This document shows, in pieces, positions 7,118 to 15,160 of a stretch of 34,841 bases of DNA. The translations under genes and the position numbers were made by a program. The notes under the pieces were generated by a model. The model was given only the letters and a program-made list of their open reading frames with translations. It had not been told where the DNA came from and made no database searches. The DNA lies in NCBI GenBank assembly GCA_002439095.1, contig DJOT01000049.1, positions 1 through 34,841 on the forward strand. Direction: 5' to 3'. This stretch comes from Bacteroidales bacterium UBA6431 (lineage in GTDB: Bacteria > Bacteroidota > Bacteroidia > Bacteroidales > UBA932). Position 1 is the stretch's first letter, and every line of letters begins with the position of its first letter.

Positions 7118-8601
7118 TATACGTAAGCTCCCATTTTCAGGATGTTGGCTTCACCTTCGGTGAGATACCTCCATTCGCCTTTCTTGAGGCCTTTCTTGGT
7201 GAGCCCCGCGAAGTATACGCGGTCGAGGGCTTTCACCGTATAGCCGAGGGACTCGAAGATACGGCGTACCACCCTGTTTTTGCCAGAATGGATCTCGATG
7301 CCGAGTTTGCGCTTGTCGTTAGGGTCGATATATTCGAGTTCGTCAGCATTGACCTCTCCGTCTGTGAGGGTCACTCCGCTGAGAATCTTGTCGAAGTCTT
7401 CCTGGGAGAGTTCCCTGTCGAGGGCGACCTGGTAGATCTTCTTCTTGTCATAGGCCGGATGGGTCAGGCGCTCCGCAATCTCCCCGTCATTGGTGAGGAG
7501 GAGAACACCGGTGGTGTTCTTGTCCAGACGGCCTACCGGGTATACGCGGGATGAGCATCCCTTGATGAGATCGATTACGGTCTTCTCTGCGTGAGGGTCG
7601 CTGGCTGTGGTGACAAACCCTTTCGGCTTGTTCATTATGATGTAGACCTTCTCTTCTCCCTTGAGCCTTTCACCGTTGAAACGGATGTCGTCTGTCTGGA
7701 CATTGACTTTGGTTCCGAGTTCGGTGACCACTTCTCCGTTGACGGTCACGACTCCAGCCTGTATGAGGGTGTCAGCCTCACGGCGTGAGCATACGCCTGA
7801 ATTGGCGATGAACTTGTTGAGACGTACAACATCCTTTACCGGAGAATCGAATGCTTCCGTGGCTTCGTTGCCGTTGACTATAGGGCGGCGCTCCAGCATC
7901 CTGTTGATGCCCTCGCTCGTTTCCTTGTTGAAATGTGATACTGGCTTCGGGCCTTTCTTTCCGCCCTTCTTTGCGCCGAACGGCTTCTTGCCGAAGCGGT
8001 CCTGCCCTCCGAATGAAGGTCTGCCACCTGCCGGACGCGGTCTGCGGTCTCCTCCGAATGACGGCCTTCCGCCTTCCTGACGGTTCTCTCCGTATCCTCC
8101 GCGGTTCTCGCCATATTGGCGCGGCCTGCGGTCGGAGTAGCCTCCACGGTTCTCACCGTAGCTTCTTCTTTCGCCGGACGGCCTGTCTCCGTAGTTTCCA
8201 CGGTTCTCTCCGTATCCTCCGCGGTTCTCGCCATATTGGCGTGGCCTGCGGTCAGAGTAACCTCCACGGTTCTCGCCGTAACTTCTTCTTTCGCCGGACG
8301 GCCTGTCCCCGTAGTTTCCACGGTTCTCTCCGTATCCTCCGCGATTCTCGCCATATTGGCGTGGTTTGCGGTCGGAATATCCGCCACGATTGTCATAATG
8401 TCCGCCACGGTTCTCACCATAGCCTCTGTTCTCGCCGTACTGGCGCGGCCTGCGCTCTCCGAAGCTGCGCTGAGCTTCTCCGGCATTGTCACTGCGCTCG
8501 CTGAAATTGAACTCGACTTTCTCGAAATTTGAACGGTCCTGGTTCTGTACAGCAGCTTTCCTTGGTCTAAGTTTCCGGCCTTCCTTTGTAAACTGGTCCA
8601 T
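7117..8601 (-). CDS. rluB: 23S rRNA pseudouridine synthase (RluB/RsuA family) with long Gly/Arg-rich N-terminal region
   Basis: The C-terminal half is a canonical RsuA/RluB enzyme: an S4 RNA-binding domain (about 259-310, RLNKFIANSGVCSRREAD) and a synthase core with catalytic Asp360 in VGRLDKNTTG, plus the KNRVVRRIFESLG motif near 441-454. The first ~225 residues are low complexity, rich in Tyr-Gly-Glu-Asn-Arg-Gly repeats, and end in a basic Lys/Gly stretch. This is probably a disordered RNA-binding arm. Two identical 40-residue units and a partial third are encoded by 120-base tandem DNA repeats. The tonB stop reads TAGTGATGG. I chose the ATG at 8601; a GTG one codon upstream (8604) is the alternative. 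The end overlaps era by one base. Confidence 0.92.
   Translation of the reverse strand: MDQFTKEGRKLRPRKAAVQNQDRSNFEKVEFNFSERSDNAGEAQRSFGERRPRQYGENRGYGENRGGHYDNRGGYSDRKPRQYGENRGGYGENRGNYGDRPSGERRSYGENRGGYSDRRPRQYGENRGGYGENRGNYGDRPSGERRSYGENRGGYSDRRPRQYGENRGGYGENRQEGGRPSFGGDRRPRPAGGRPSFGGQDRFGKKPFGAKKGGKKGPKPVSHFNKETSEGINRMLERRPIVNGNEATEAFDSPVKDVVRLNKFIANSGVCSRREADTLIQAGVVTVNGEVVTELGTKVNVQTDDIRFNGERLKGEEKVYIIMNKPKGFVTTASDPHAEKTVIDLIKGCSSRVYPVGRLDKNTTGVLLLTNDGEIAERLTHPAYDKKKIYQVALDRELSQEDFDKILSGVTLTDGEVNADELEYIDPNDKRKLGIEIHSGKNRVVRRIFESLGYTVKALDRVYFAGLTKKGLKKGEWRYLTEGEANILKMGAYV
8081..8400 (-). repeat. 120-base tandem repeat encoding the Arg/Gly-rich arm of RluB
   Basis: Positions 8101-8220 and 8221-8340 are the same 120-base unit with six mismatches, all of them synonymous in the rluB frame. 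A diverged partial copy continues from 8341 and another begins before 8101. The encoded 40-residue unit is rich in YGENRGG and SDRRPRQ motifs. Confidence 0.92.
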
Positions 8602-8603
8602 CA

Positions 8604-9386
8604 CTACTTAAGATTAAAATAATAAGTTATTTTGCCCTCCTGCATGGCAGGCGCGTCTGTGCTCATGTTGAAATGAGTCTGCATCGCCGCGTTTCTTGCG
8701 GCTGCGTGGAGGGCCTTGTTTAAAACAGTGGTGCCGTCGCCTCCCGGCACGGCTTTAACCACGTTGCCGTAGTTATCCACCCATATATCTACAACGACTG
8801 TGCCGCTTTCCTGCACATTATAAGTCGGTCTCGGTATGTTCCCGACTGTATTGCGGCCGCGCAGATGCGCGTTCGGCTTGCCGTCTGTCCTTCCGTTTCC
8901 CGTGTTTCCGTCGCTCTGCCCAGCCTTGTGCCTGTCCGAGCTTTTGTCTGCGGCGTGGGCTGCGGTGAGCGTGGTGTCTTTTTTTGCCATCCCCGGAAAT
9001 GCCGCTCTCGGATCGAGTTCGGGTTCTTTCGGGGTGTCCGGTGTGTCTGCGGGTACATCCCCGAAGTTGTCCGGTTTCGTCTGTGGGGTGAGGTTCTGCC
9101 TGTCAGCGACATCCGGAGACTCGCTCTTCTGTACGAGATTCACCGGATTTGTCCTGTCGGGGTCTTCCGCTCTCGGGGCTGAACCCTTGTATTCCTGTAC
9201 CGGCACTTCCATATCATCCGAGAAATCGATGAGCATCGTCTTCTCTTCAGGCGGCGGATATATGTATTTCAGGCCTGTGACTGAGACAAGCGTGAGCGCA
9301 GCCGCATGGACAACCACCGTCAGGCATACGCCTGTGAGGGTGGCGATGCGGCCATCTCCTGGTCTGCTGTCTCTTTTGTCCTGCAT
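8604..9386 (-). CDS. tonB: TonB-family energy transducer
   Basis: The 260-residue protein has the TonB layout. A short cytoplasmic start is followed by one membrane segment at about 13-38 (ATLTGVCLTVVVHAAALTLVS) containing the His typical of the TonB transmembrane helix. A long Pro/Asp/Lys-rich periplasmic linker follows (about 50-180), then a C-terminal domain beginning near RPTYNVQESGTVVVDIWVDNYGNV. TonB couples the ExbB/ExbD proton channel to outer-membrane receptors. The C-terminal domain is short and diverged, so TolA-like use is possible. Its ATG shares one base with the exbD stop (TAATG), and exbB and exbD precede it. Confidence 0.85.
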   Translation of the reverse strand: MQDKRDSRPGDGRIATLTGVCLTVVVHAAALTLVSVTGLKYIYPPPEEKTMLIDFSDDMEVPVQEYKGSAPRAEDPDRTNPVNLVQKSESPDVADRQNLTPQTKPDNFGDVPADTPDTPKEPELDPRAAFPGMAKKDTTLTAAHAADKSSDRHKAGQSDGNTGNGRTDGKPNAHLRGRNTVGNIPRPTYNVQESGTVVVDIWVDNYGNVVKAVPGGDGTTVLNKALHAAARNAAMQTHFNMSTDAPAMQEGKITYYFNLK

Positions 9387-9796
9387 TATTCCGCCTGAGT
9401 TGCCAATATCACTTTATAGTGGTTGCGCTTCGCTATGTTCATCACCTGCACTATTTCTCCTACCGGGACGCTTTCATCGGAGTATATGGCGAAGGTGGGG
9501 TCTTCTTCGTTCTGGAGCAGGCCCACCAGCTCGTCCTCGACTTCCGTCAGGGGCACGGGTGTCTGGCTGCCGTTGACATGGAAAGTGTAACGGTCATCTC
9601 CCCAATCCTTTATGGATACGCTCGCGGTGGCCTTTGCCCCTACCTGTCCGGTGCTCTTCGGGAGCAGCAGTTTCAGTGCGTTGGGGTTGACCAGAGTCGA
9701 GGTCACGAGGAAGAATATCAGCAGGAGGAACACGATGTCCGTCATGGAGGACATCGAGAAGTTCGGATCCGCTTTTGTGATTCTCCTTAGTGCCAT
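9386..9796 (-). CDS. exbD: ExbD/TolR biopolymer transport protein
   Basis: The 136-residue protein has a short N-terminus, one membrane helix with the conserved proton-carrying Asp20 (SMTDIVFLLLIFFLVTSTLV), and a periplasmic domain with the family's late motif 'FAIYSDESVPVGEIVQVMNIAKR'. With ExbB it forms the proton-driven motor for TonB. ExbD rather than TolR is favoured because tonB is next. It overlaps the exbB stop by one base. Confidence 0.93.
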   Translation of the reverse strand: MALRRITKADPNFSMSSMTDIVFLLLIFFLVTSTLVNPNALKLLLPKSTGQVGAKATASVSIKDWGDDRYTFHVNGSQTPVPLTEVEDELVGLLQNEEDPTFAIYSDESVPVGEIVQVMNIAKRNHYKVILATQAE

Positions 9797-10494
9797 TATC
9801 TTACCTCCTTGTTGGCGGCTGCCGGCTCTTCGAGAGCATCCATCAGCTGGATGGTGGCGTTCTCCATATTGAACACGAGGCTTGATACCTTGGCGGAGAG
9901 GAAGTTGTAGCCGAAGTAGGCGAGGATTCCCACGATAAGTCCGCCGACTGTGGTGATCATGGCCGTGTAGATGCCTCCTGAGAGCAGGGTGATGTCTATG
10001 TTGTTGCCGGCGTTGGACATGTTAAAGAACGCCTGCACCATGCCAAGCACGGTGCCGAGAAATCCTATCATCGGGGCGCCTCCGGAGATGGTGGCGAGGT
10101 AAGGGAGGCTCGCTTCAAGCTTGGCCACTTCCATGTTGCCGGTGTTCTCCACGGCGGACTGGATGTCTGCCATGGGCTTGCCGATGTGCGCGAGGCCGTT
10201 CTCGACCATCCTTGCCACAGGTGTGTCGTATTTGGTGCAGAGGGTCCTTGCGGATTTTATCTTGCCCTCATGGATGTAGTCACGGATGTCGTTCATGAAA
10301 TCCTTGTCCAGTTTGCCCGCCTGGCGTATCTGCCACCATTTCTTTCCGAATATGTAGATGGCTATGATGGAAAGGGCGAGCAGCACCCACATGAGCGGAC
10401 CGCCCTTGGCGGCCATCTCGATAAGAGAGTAAGACATCTCCTGCGGTGCGGGAACCGCTTCCGCGATGTCTGTCTGGAGCAAATTGAAAAGCAT
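9796..10494 (-). CDS. exbB: ExbB/TolQ/MotA-family proton channel
   Basis: The 232-residue protein has membrane segments at about 33-50 (GGPLMWVLLALSIIAIYIF), 128-150 and 165-190. The signature loop ASLPYLATISGGAPMIGFLGTVLGMVQAF (about 128-156) is typical of ExbB/TolQ. It assembles with ExbD in the inner membrane to harvest the proton gradient. It is the first gene of the exbB-exbD-tonB-rluB-era-parC unit, with a -7 box 18 bases upstream of its ATG. Confidence 0.94.
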   Translation of the reverse strand: MLFNLLQTDIAEAVPAPQEMSYSLIEMAAKGGPLMWVLLALSIIAIYIFGKKWWQIRQAGKLDKDFMNDIRDYIHEGKIKSARTLCTKYDTPVARMVENGLAHIGKPMADIQSAVENTGNMEVAKLEASLPYLATISGGAPMIGFLGTVLGMVQAFFNMSNAGNNIDITLLSGGIYTAMITTVGGLIVGILAYFGYNFLSAKVSSLVFNMENATIQLMDALEEPAAANKEVR

Positions 10495-10512
10495 ATGTAT
10501 CTGAATTTAATA

Positions 10513-10520
10513 CAAAGATA
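10513..10520 (-). promoter_or_regulatory. -7 promoter box (TATCTTTG) for the exbB operon
   Basis: Minus-strand TATCTTTG, a perfect TAnnTTTG, is 18 bases upstream of the exbB ATG in the gap after truA. It probably drives the whole six-gene operon. Confidence 0.65.
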
Positions 10521-10546
10521 CTCAAAAAATCGGATTGGAAGATGTT

Positions 10547-11344
10547 TTATTCATAATCGACACTTGACAAGAACAGCGCGTGCCCAGGCACGCTCTCTCC
10601 CGCCGAACATCTCCGGCTGCATCTTTCACGTCCGGAGTCCGGGGCGAGGATGAGTGATGCGAAGTCGTCCTCGCTTCTCTTTCCCCTGCCTACTTCAAGC
10701 AGGGTGCCGACTACTGCGCGTACCATGTTCCTCAAGAACCTGTCCGCGCTGATCTGGAACTCCCAATAGAGGTTCTCTCCGCCCGTCTCGATGCCGAAGG
10801 TGGATATCACCGGGGTGTAAGGCTTCCACAAAGCCCGGCTTACGGTGCAGACGGATGTCTTGACGTCGGAACCGGTCTTCTCGAAGCAACTGAAGTCGTG
10901 CGTGCCTTTGAGCAGGGCTGCGGCGCGGTTCATCCTGTCGAAATCCAGATGCGGATAGGTGTACAGATATGAAAACCCCGCCACAAAAGGATCCTTTGTG
11001 CGATGCAGAAAATAAGTGTATTCGCGTTGTGAGGCATCGAATCTGGCGTGGAATTCCCCGTCCGACGGACGTATTGATATGACGGCTATTCCGTCTGGCA
11101 GGATGGCATTTAATTTGCAGACCAAACGCTTCGCGTCAAGCGCTTCCGGGGCGTCGAAGTGGGCGATGTATCCCACTGCGTTGACTCCGGCATCCGTGCG
11201 TCCTGCGCCGGTGACGGCGATGTCGTGCCGGAGGAGTGTCCGCAAGGCGGTTTCGAGAGCCTCCTGGATGCTCGGGGCGGAAGGTTGGATCTGCCATCCG
11301 TGGAAGGCTTTGCCGCAGTAGGACAACATGATCATGTAACGCAT
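10547..11344 (-). CDS. truA: tRNA pseudouridine(38-40) synthase TruA
   Basis: The 265-residue protein isomerises uridines 38-40 of the tRNA anticodon arm. It carries the TruA motif GAGRTDAGVNA with catalytic Asp51, an N-terminal YCGKAFHGWQIQP substrate loop, RFLRNMVRAVVGTLLEVGRG (about 205-225) and the late 'SAGESVPGHALFL'. Length is normal. It is divergent from the Bat operon with only 26 bases between the start codons. A TATTTTTG box ends 8 bases before its ATG, which suggests a nearly leaderless message. Confidence 0.96.
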   Translation of the reverse strand: MRYMIMLSYCGKAFHGWQIQPSAPSIQEALETALRTLLRHDIAVTGAGRTDAGVNAVGYIAHFDAPEALDAKRLVCKLNAILPDGIAVISIRPSDGEFHARFDASQREYTYFLHRTKDPFVAGFSYLYTYPHLDFDRMNRAAALLKGTHDFSCFEKTGSDVKTSVCTVSRALWKPYTPVISTFGIETGGENLYWEFQISADRFLRNMVRAVVGTLLEVGRGKRSEDDFASLILAPDSGRERCSRRCSAGESVPGHALFLSSVDYE

Positions 11345-11352
11345 AATGTTTG

Positions 11353-11360
11353 CAAAAATA
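11353..11360 (-). promoter_or_regulatory. -7 promoter box (TATTTTTG) for truA
   Basis: Perfect TAnnTTTG on the minus strand, with 8 bases between it and the truA ATG. A weaker plus-strand candidate for moxR, AATGTTTG at 11345-11352, lies back to back with it, so the 26-base intergenic region seems to hold both promoters. Confidence 0.55.
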
Positions 11361-11370
11361 GATAAATAAT

Positions 11371-12363
11371 ATGGAAAGTGTAAATATCAGGGAACTCAAC
11401 GACCGCATCCAGCAGGAGAGCGGATTCGTGGACATGCTCTCCCTGGAGATGGGCAAGGTGATTGTGGGGCAGAAGCATCTGGTGGAAGACCTGCTCATCG
11501 CTCTTCTGGCTGACGGACATATTCTGCTTGAGGGAGTGCCGGGACTTGCCAAGACGTTGGCCATCAGTACCCTTGCAAAGGCGGTGGATGCCAAGTTCAA
11601 CCGTATCCAGTTTACCCCGGATCTGCTTCCGGCCGATGTGACCGGCACATTGATCTATTCCCAGAAAGCGGAGGCTTTCGAGGTTCACAAAGGCCCGGTG
11701 TTCGCCAATTTCGTGCTCGCGGATGAAATCAACAGGGCTCCGGCCAAGGTTCAGGCCGCACTGCTTGAAGCGATGCAGGAGCGTCAGGTGACCATCGGTG
11801 ACAGCACATATCCGCTTCCGGAGCCGTTTCTTGTGATGGCTACCCAGAACCCTATAGAGCAGGAGGGGACATATCCTCTCCCTGAGGCGCAGGTGGATCG
11901 GTTCATGCTCAAGGTCGTGGTCGATTATCCGAGCCGCGACGAGGAGAGGCTTATCGTGCGCATGAACAACAGCGGCGACTTTCCGCAGCCGTCCAAGGTT
12001 GTGGGGCCGCAGGATATCATCAAGGCCAGGGAAGTTGTGCGTGAGGTCTACATGGATGAAAAGATAGAGCGGTATATCGTGGATATCGTGTATGCCACCC
12101 GCAGGCCGGAGGATTACGGCCTTTCGGAATTGAAAGGCTTGATTTCTTACGGGGCTTCGCCGCGTGCCAGCATCAGCCTGTCAATGGCGTCCAAGGCCTA
12201 TGCTTTCATCAAGAGGCGCGGGTATGTGATACCGGAGGATGTGCGTGCGGTGTGCCCGGATGTGCTCCGTCACAGGATAGGCTTGACGTATGAGGCGGAG
12301 GCTGAAAATGTCGTGCCTGAGCAGATAATCGAAAAGATCATAAATGCCGTCATCGTCCCATAG
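11371..12363 (+). CDS. moxR: MoxR-family AAA+ ATPase of the Bat operon
   Basis: The 330-residue protein is a MoxR AAA+ chaperone-like ATPase. It has Walker A in LLEGVPGLAKT (about 52-62), Walker B in FVLADEINRAPAKVQAALLEAMQE (about 114-137), and the helix/insert motif ATQNPIEQEGTYPLPEAQVDRF. MoxR proteins work with VWA-domain partners, which here follow directly as DUF58, BatA and BatB. It is the first gene of the Bat operon and overlaps the DUF58 gene by 20 bases. Confidence 0.95.
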   Translation: MESVNIRELNDRIQQESGFVDMLSLEMGKVIVGQKHLVEDLLIALLADGHILLEGVPGLAKTLAISTLAKAVDAKFNRIQFTPDLLPADVTGTLIYSQKAEAFEVHKGPVFANFVLADEINRAPAKVQAALLEAMQERQVTIGDSTYPLPEPFLVMATQNPIEQEGTYPLPEAQVDRFMLKVVVDYPSRDEERLIVRMNNSGDFPQPSKVVGPQDIIKAREVVREVYMDEKIERYIVDIVYATRRPEDYGLSELKGLISYGASPRASISLSMASKAYAFIKRRGYVIPEDVRAVCPDVLRHRIGLTYEAEAENVVPEQIIEKIINAVIVP

Positions 12364-13243
12364 CGCAACTTCTGATCTGCTCAAGAAGGTCAGGAAAATC
12401 GAGATCCGGACAAAGGCTCTCTCCCATCAGATTTTCGCCGGTGAATACCATTCTGCCTTCAAAGGACGCGGAATGGCGTTCAGTGAAGTGCGTGAGTATC
12501 AGTGGGGAGACGATGTCCGCTCGATGGACTGGAATGTCACCGCCCGTCTCCGTGCTCCTTATGTCAAGGTGTTCGAGGAGGAGCGGGAACTGACTGTCGT
12601 GCTGCTTGTCGATGTCAGCCGCTCTGGGCTTTTCGGGACTGCGGTCCAGACGAAACGTGACATGATAGCGGAGATTGCAGCCGTGCTGACATACAGCGCG
12701 CTTCTCAACAATGACAAGGTCGGAGTGCTGTTCTTTTCTGACAAGGTCGAGAAGTTCATTCCTCCACGCAAGGGGCGGACACACCTGCTGCGCGTGATAC
12801 GTGAGATGCTTGAGCTTCAGCCTTCTTCGGACGGGACTGACATCACAGGTGCCCTGCGCTATCTGACCAACGCTCTGAAGAAGAAGTGTACGGCATTCCT
12901 CCTGAGTGATTTGCTTGACGTGGACGGGAACGCCGCACCGCGATATGAAGAAGGCCTGAAAGTGGCCGCCGGGCGCCATGACCTGAGCGTGATCAAGGTC
13001 CATGACCCCAGGGAACGGACCATCCCTGCCATGGGACTGGTGCATGTTAAAGACAGCGAGACAGGAAAGGTCGCATGGATAAACACGGACAGCCGCAAGG
13101 TGCGTGAGGCTTATTCCTCATGGTTCTCCGCGCTCGCGCGTAATGAGACTGCCCTGTTCAACAAGTATGGTATAGACAATGTAGATATCGCCACGGACTC
13201 TGACTATGTCAAGGGGCTGATGGCATTGTTTTCTCGCAGATGA
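12344..13243 (+). CDS. DUF58 domain (VWA-like) protein of the Bat operon
   Basis: The 299-residue soluble protein has the DUF58 signature FKGRGMAFSEVREYQWGDDVRSMDWNV (about 39-65), followed by a VWA fold with MIDAS-type DVSRS (90-94). DUF58 proteins are standard partners of MoxR ATPases. No signal peptide or membrane helix is visible. It overlaps moxR by 20 bases and the next gene by 4 (ATGA), indicating coupled translation. Confidence 0.93.
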   Translation: MPSSSHSATSDLLKKVRKIEIRTKALSHQIFAGEYHSAFKGRGMAFSEVREYQWGDDVRSMDWNVTARLRAPYVKVFEEERELTVVLLVDVSRSGLFGTAVQTKRDMIAEIAAVLTYSALLNNDKVGVLFFSDKVEKFIPPRKGRTHLLRVIREMLELQPSSDGTDITGALRYLTNALKKKCTAFLLSDLLDVDGNAAPRYEEGLKVAAGRHDLSVIKVHDPRERTIPAMGLVHVKDSETGKVAWINTDSRKVREAYSSWFSALARNETALFNKYGIDNVDIATDSDYVKGLMALFSRR

Positions 13244-14187
13244 GGTCGTTGATTCTGATATTGGCGCTTATGCTGGACGTGGTTCCTTCCGGGCAGGCTT
13301 ATCTCAAGCCTTTGACACCGAGGGATTCCATCCTTGTCGCCGACCAGCTTGAATATGGTTTCCAGCTTGACTCCGTGAGACCGGGGACTTCTCTTGCCCT
13401 TCAGGATTTCAGCATGGCATCCAATGACACGCTCACTCTTGTAAGGAATTGGAAGATAGATACTCTCAAGAAGTCCGGCTCCGGAATGCAGATCCGGGGC
13501 AACATAATAATCGCTCCTTTCGAAGAGGGGGAGTATACTCTTCCTCAGATTGCCGTACGCCGGGAGGACGCCACCGGCAGGGTGGACACCCTTTTGTTTG
13601 ACGCTCCGTCTTTGGAAGTCTGTACGATGCCTGTGGATACCGCCTCTTTTGTGCCTCATGACATTAAAGGCCAGATGGGGTATCCATTGACATTCAAGGA
13701 GATTGCACCATGGATCGCCGCATTCTGGCTTTTGGCAGTGCTTGTCATCCTCGTGGTATGCCTTGTCAAGATGAGGCGTTCCCGCTCATCAGGGGAACTG
13801 CAGCATAGCGATGATCCCCCTCATATCGTGGCTCTGCGCCGGCTGGACAAGTTCAGGGGTAATGTATACTGGGCTCCAGAGAAGCAGAAGGCCTTTTATT
13901 CCGGCATAACCGATGCCTTGAAGGATTACATAGAGGAACGCTTCGGGGTGGATGCTCCGGAGATGACGACATCGGAGCTTTTCTCCGCATTGAAAAAAGA
14001 AAAAGACATAAGCCCGGAACTGTATTCGGATATGCTGCAGCTGTTTGAGCGTGCTGATTTCGTCAAGTTCGCCAAACTTATAGCCACAGATGAGCAGAAT
14101 GCCGCTGCGTTGCCTGTGGCTGTGCGCTTTGTCACCGGCACGTACCGCACGGAGCCTGAGGAGGGGCGGAAAGAAGATGAACTTTGA
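13240..14187 (+). CDS. Bat-operon membrane protein, DUF4381-like
   Basis: The 315-residue protein begins with a signal peptide (MRSLILILALMLDVVPSGQA). It continues with a beta-rich periplasmic part, a single membrane helix near 163-185 (WIAAFWLLAVLVILVVCLV), and a cytoplasmic helical part (HIVALRRLDKFRG...YIEERFGVDAPEMTTSEL). That cytoplasmic pattern is shared with DUF4381 and BatD C-terminal regions. A gene of this type normally sits between DUF58 and batA in Bacteroidota Bat operons. Its biochemical role is not known. It overlaps batA by 11 bases. Confidence 0.8.
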   Translation: MRSLILILALMLDVVPSGQAYLKPLTPRDSILVADQLEYGFQLDSVRPGTSLALQDFSMASNDTLTLVRNWKIDTLKKSGSGMQIRGNIIIAPFEEGEYTLPQIAVRREDATGRVDTLLFDAPSLEVCTMPVDTASFVPHDIKGQMGYPLTFKEIAPWIAAFWLLAVLVILVVCLVKMRRSRSSGELQHSDDPPHIVALRRLDKFRGNVYWAPEKQKAFYSGITDALKDYIEERFGVDAPEMTTSELFSALKKEKDISPELYSDMLQLFERADFVKFAKLIATDEQNAAALPVAVRFVTGTYRTEPEEGRKEDEL

Positions 14188-15160
14188 GTATCCCTATCTT
14201 CTCTGGCTGCTCCTGCTGCCGGTGTTGCTTGTGGCGCGATATGTCTATATCGAGCTTAAGGAACGCCGGCCTCACCTGAGGGTGTCCAAGGCTGAGCCGT
14301 GGTTGAGTGGCGGCGGGACTGTGCTCTCTCTGGTCAGGCATGTGCCTTTTGCGCTCCGGGCAGCTGCATTGTCACTGATAATCGTGGCCATAGCGCGCCC
14401 GCGTTCCTCCACTGAGGTTGAGAAGCGTGATACAGAGGGTATTGACATAGTGCTTGCCATGGATGTGTCCACGAGTATGCTTGCTCGGGATTTCACTCCG
14501 GACAGGCTTTCCGCCGCAAAGGACATAGCCATAGAATTCATATCCCAGAGGCCTTCCGACCGTATGGGCATAGTTGTGTTTGCCGGGGAAAGTTACACCC
14601 AGTGTCCTCTGACAACTGACCGTGCCACCTTGATCAATCTGATGAAAGAGGTCCAGACCGATCTCATAGAGGACGGCACGGCAATAGGCAACGGGCTTGC
14701 CACAGCCGTGGCTAGGATGATGGACTCTGATGCTCCGAGCCGTGTTGTGATTCTGCTTACGGATGGAGTCAACAACAGGGGAGAGATAGCTCCGATGACT
14801 GCTGCCGAGATAGCAAAGACCTATGGCATACGCGTCTATACTATAGGTGTCGGTGCAAATGGCACTGCTCCTTATCCTGTCATGACACCATGGGGGGTTG
14901 AGGTCCGGAACATGCAGGTGGAGATAGATGAGGAGTTGCTGAAACAGGTCGCGCAGACTACCGGAGGCCGCTATTTTAGGGCTACTGACAACACTAAACT
15001 TGCTGAAATCTATTCTGAAATCAACAAGATGGAGACAGCCCGCACGACTGTGGACAGTTTCCCTGTCTATAAGGAACTTTTTGGTGCTTATGCTCTTGCG
15101 GCCCTTCTGTGCCTTGTCGTTGAATTGCTTGTAGGACTTATGTTGAGGAGGTTGCCATAA
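14177..15160 (+). CDS. batA: BatA, VWA-domain membrane protein
   Basis: The 327-residue protein has two N-terminal membrane segments (about 5-25 and 56-74), a VWA domain with MIDAS motif DVSTS (96-100) in IDIVLAMDVSTSMLARDF, and a C-terminal membrane helix (about 300-322). The start at 14177 (MNFEYPYLLWLLLLP) is the conserved family start; an ORF extension to 14090 only shadows the preceding gene. BatA is implicated in oxygen tolerance and virulence in Bacteroides and Leptospira, though the mechanism is unsettled. Its TAA overlaps the batB ATG by one base. Confidence 0.95.
   Translation: MNFEYPYLLWLLLLPVLLVARYVYIELKERRPHLRVSKAEPWLSGGGTVLSLVRHVPFALRAAALSLIIVAIARPRSSTEVEKRDTEGIDIVLAMDVSTSMLARDFTPDRLSAAKDIAIEFISQRPSDRMGIVVFAGESYTQCPLTTDRATLINLMKEVQTDLIEDGTAIGNGLATAVARMMDSDAPSRVVILLTDGVNNRGEIAPMTAAEIAKTYGIRVYTIGVGANGTAPYPVMTPWGVEVRNMQVEIDEELLKQVAQTTGGRYFRATDNTKLAEIYSEINKMETARTTVDSFPVYKELFGAYALAALLCLVVELLVGLMLRRLP

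Noticed and set aside
8101..8400. Regular repeats that could suggest a CRISPR array
   Set aside because: The 120-base units are contiguous without unique spacers and are in frame inside rluB.
7935..8532. Long overlapping plus-strand ORFs opposite the rluB repeat region
   Set aside because: They are reverse-strand shadows of the 120-base coding repeats; their products are low-complexity and have no initiation signals, and the six differences between repeat units are silent only in the rluB frame.
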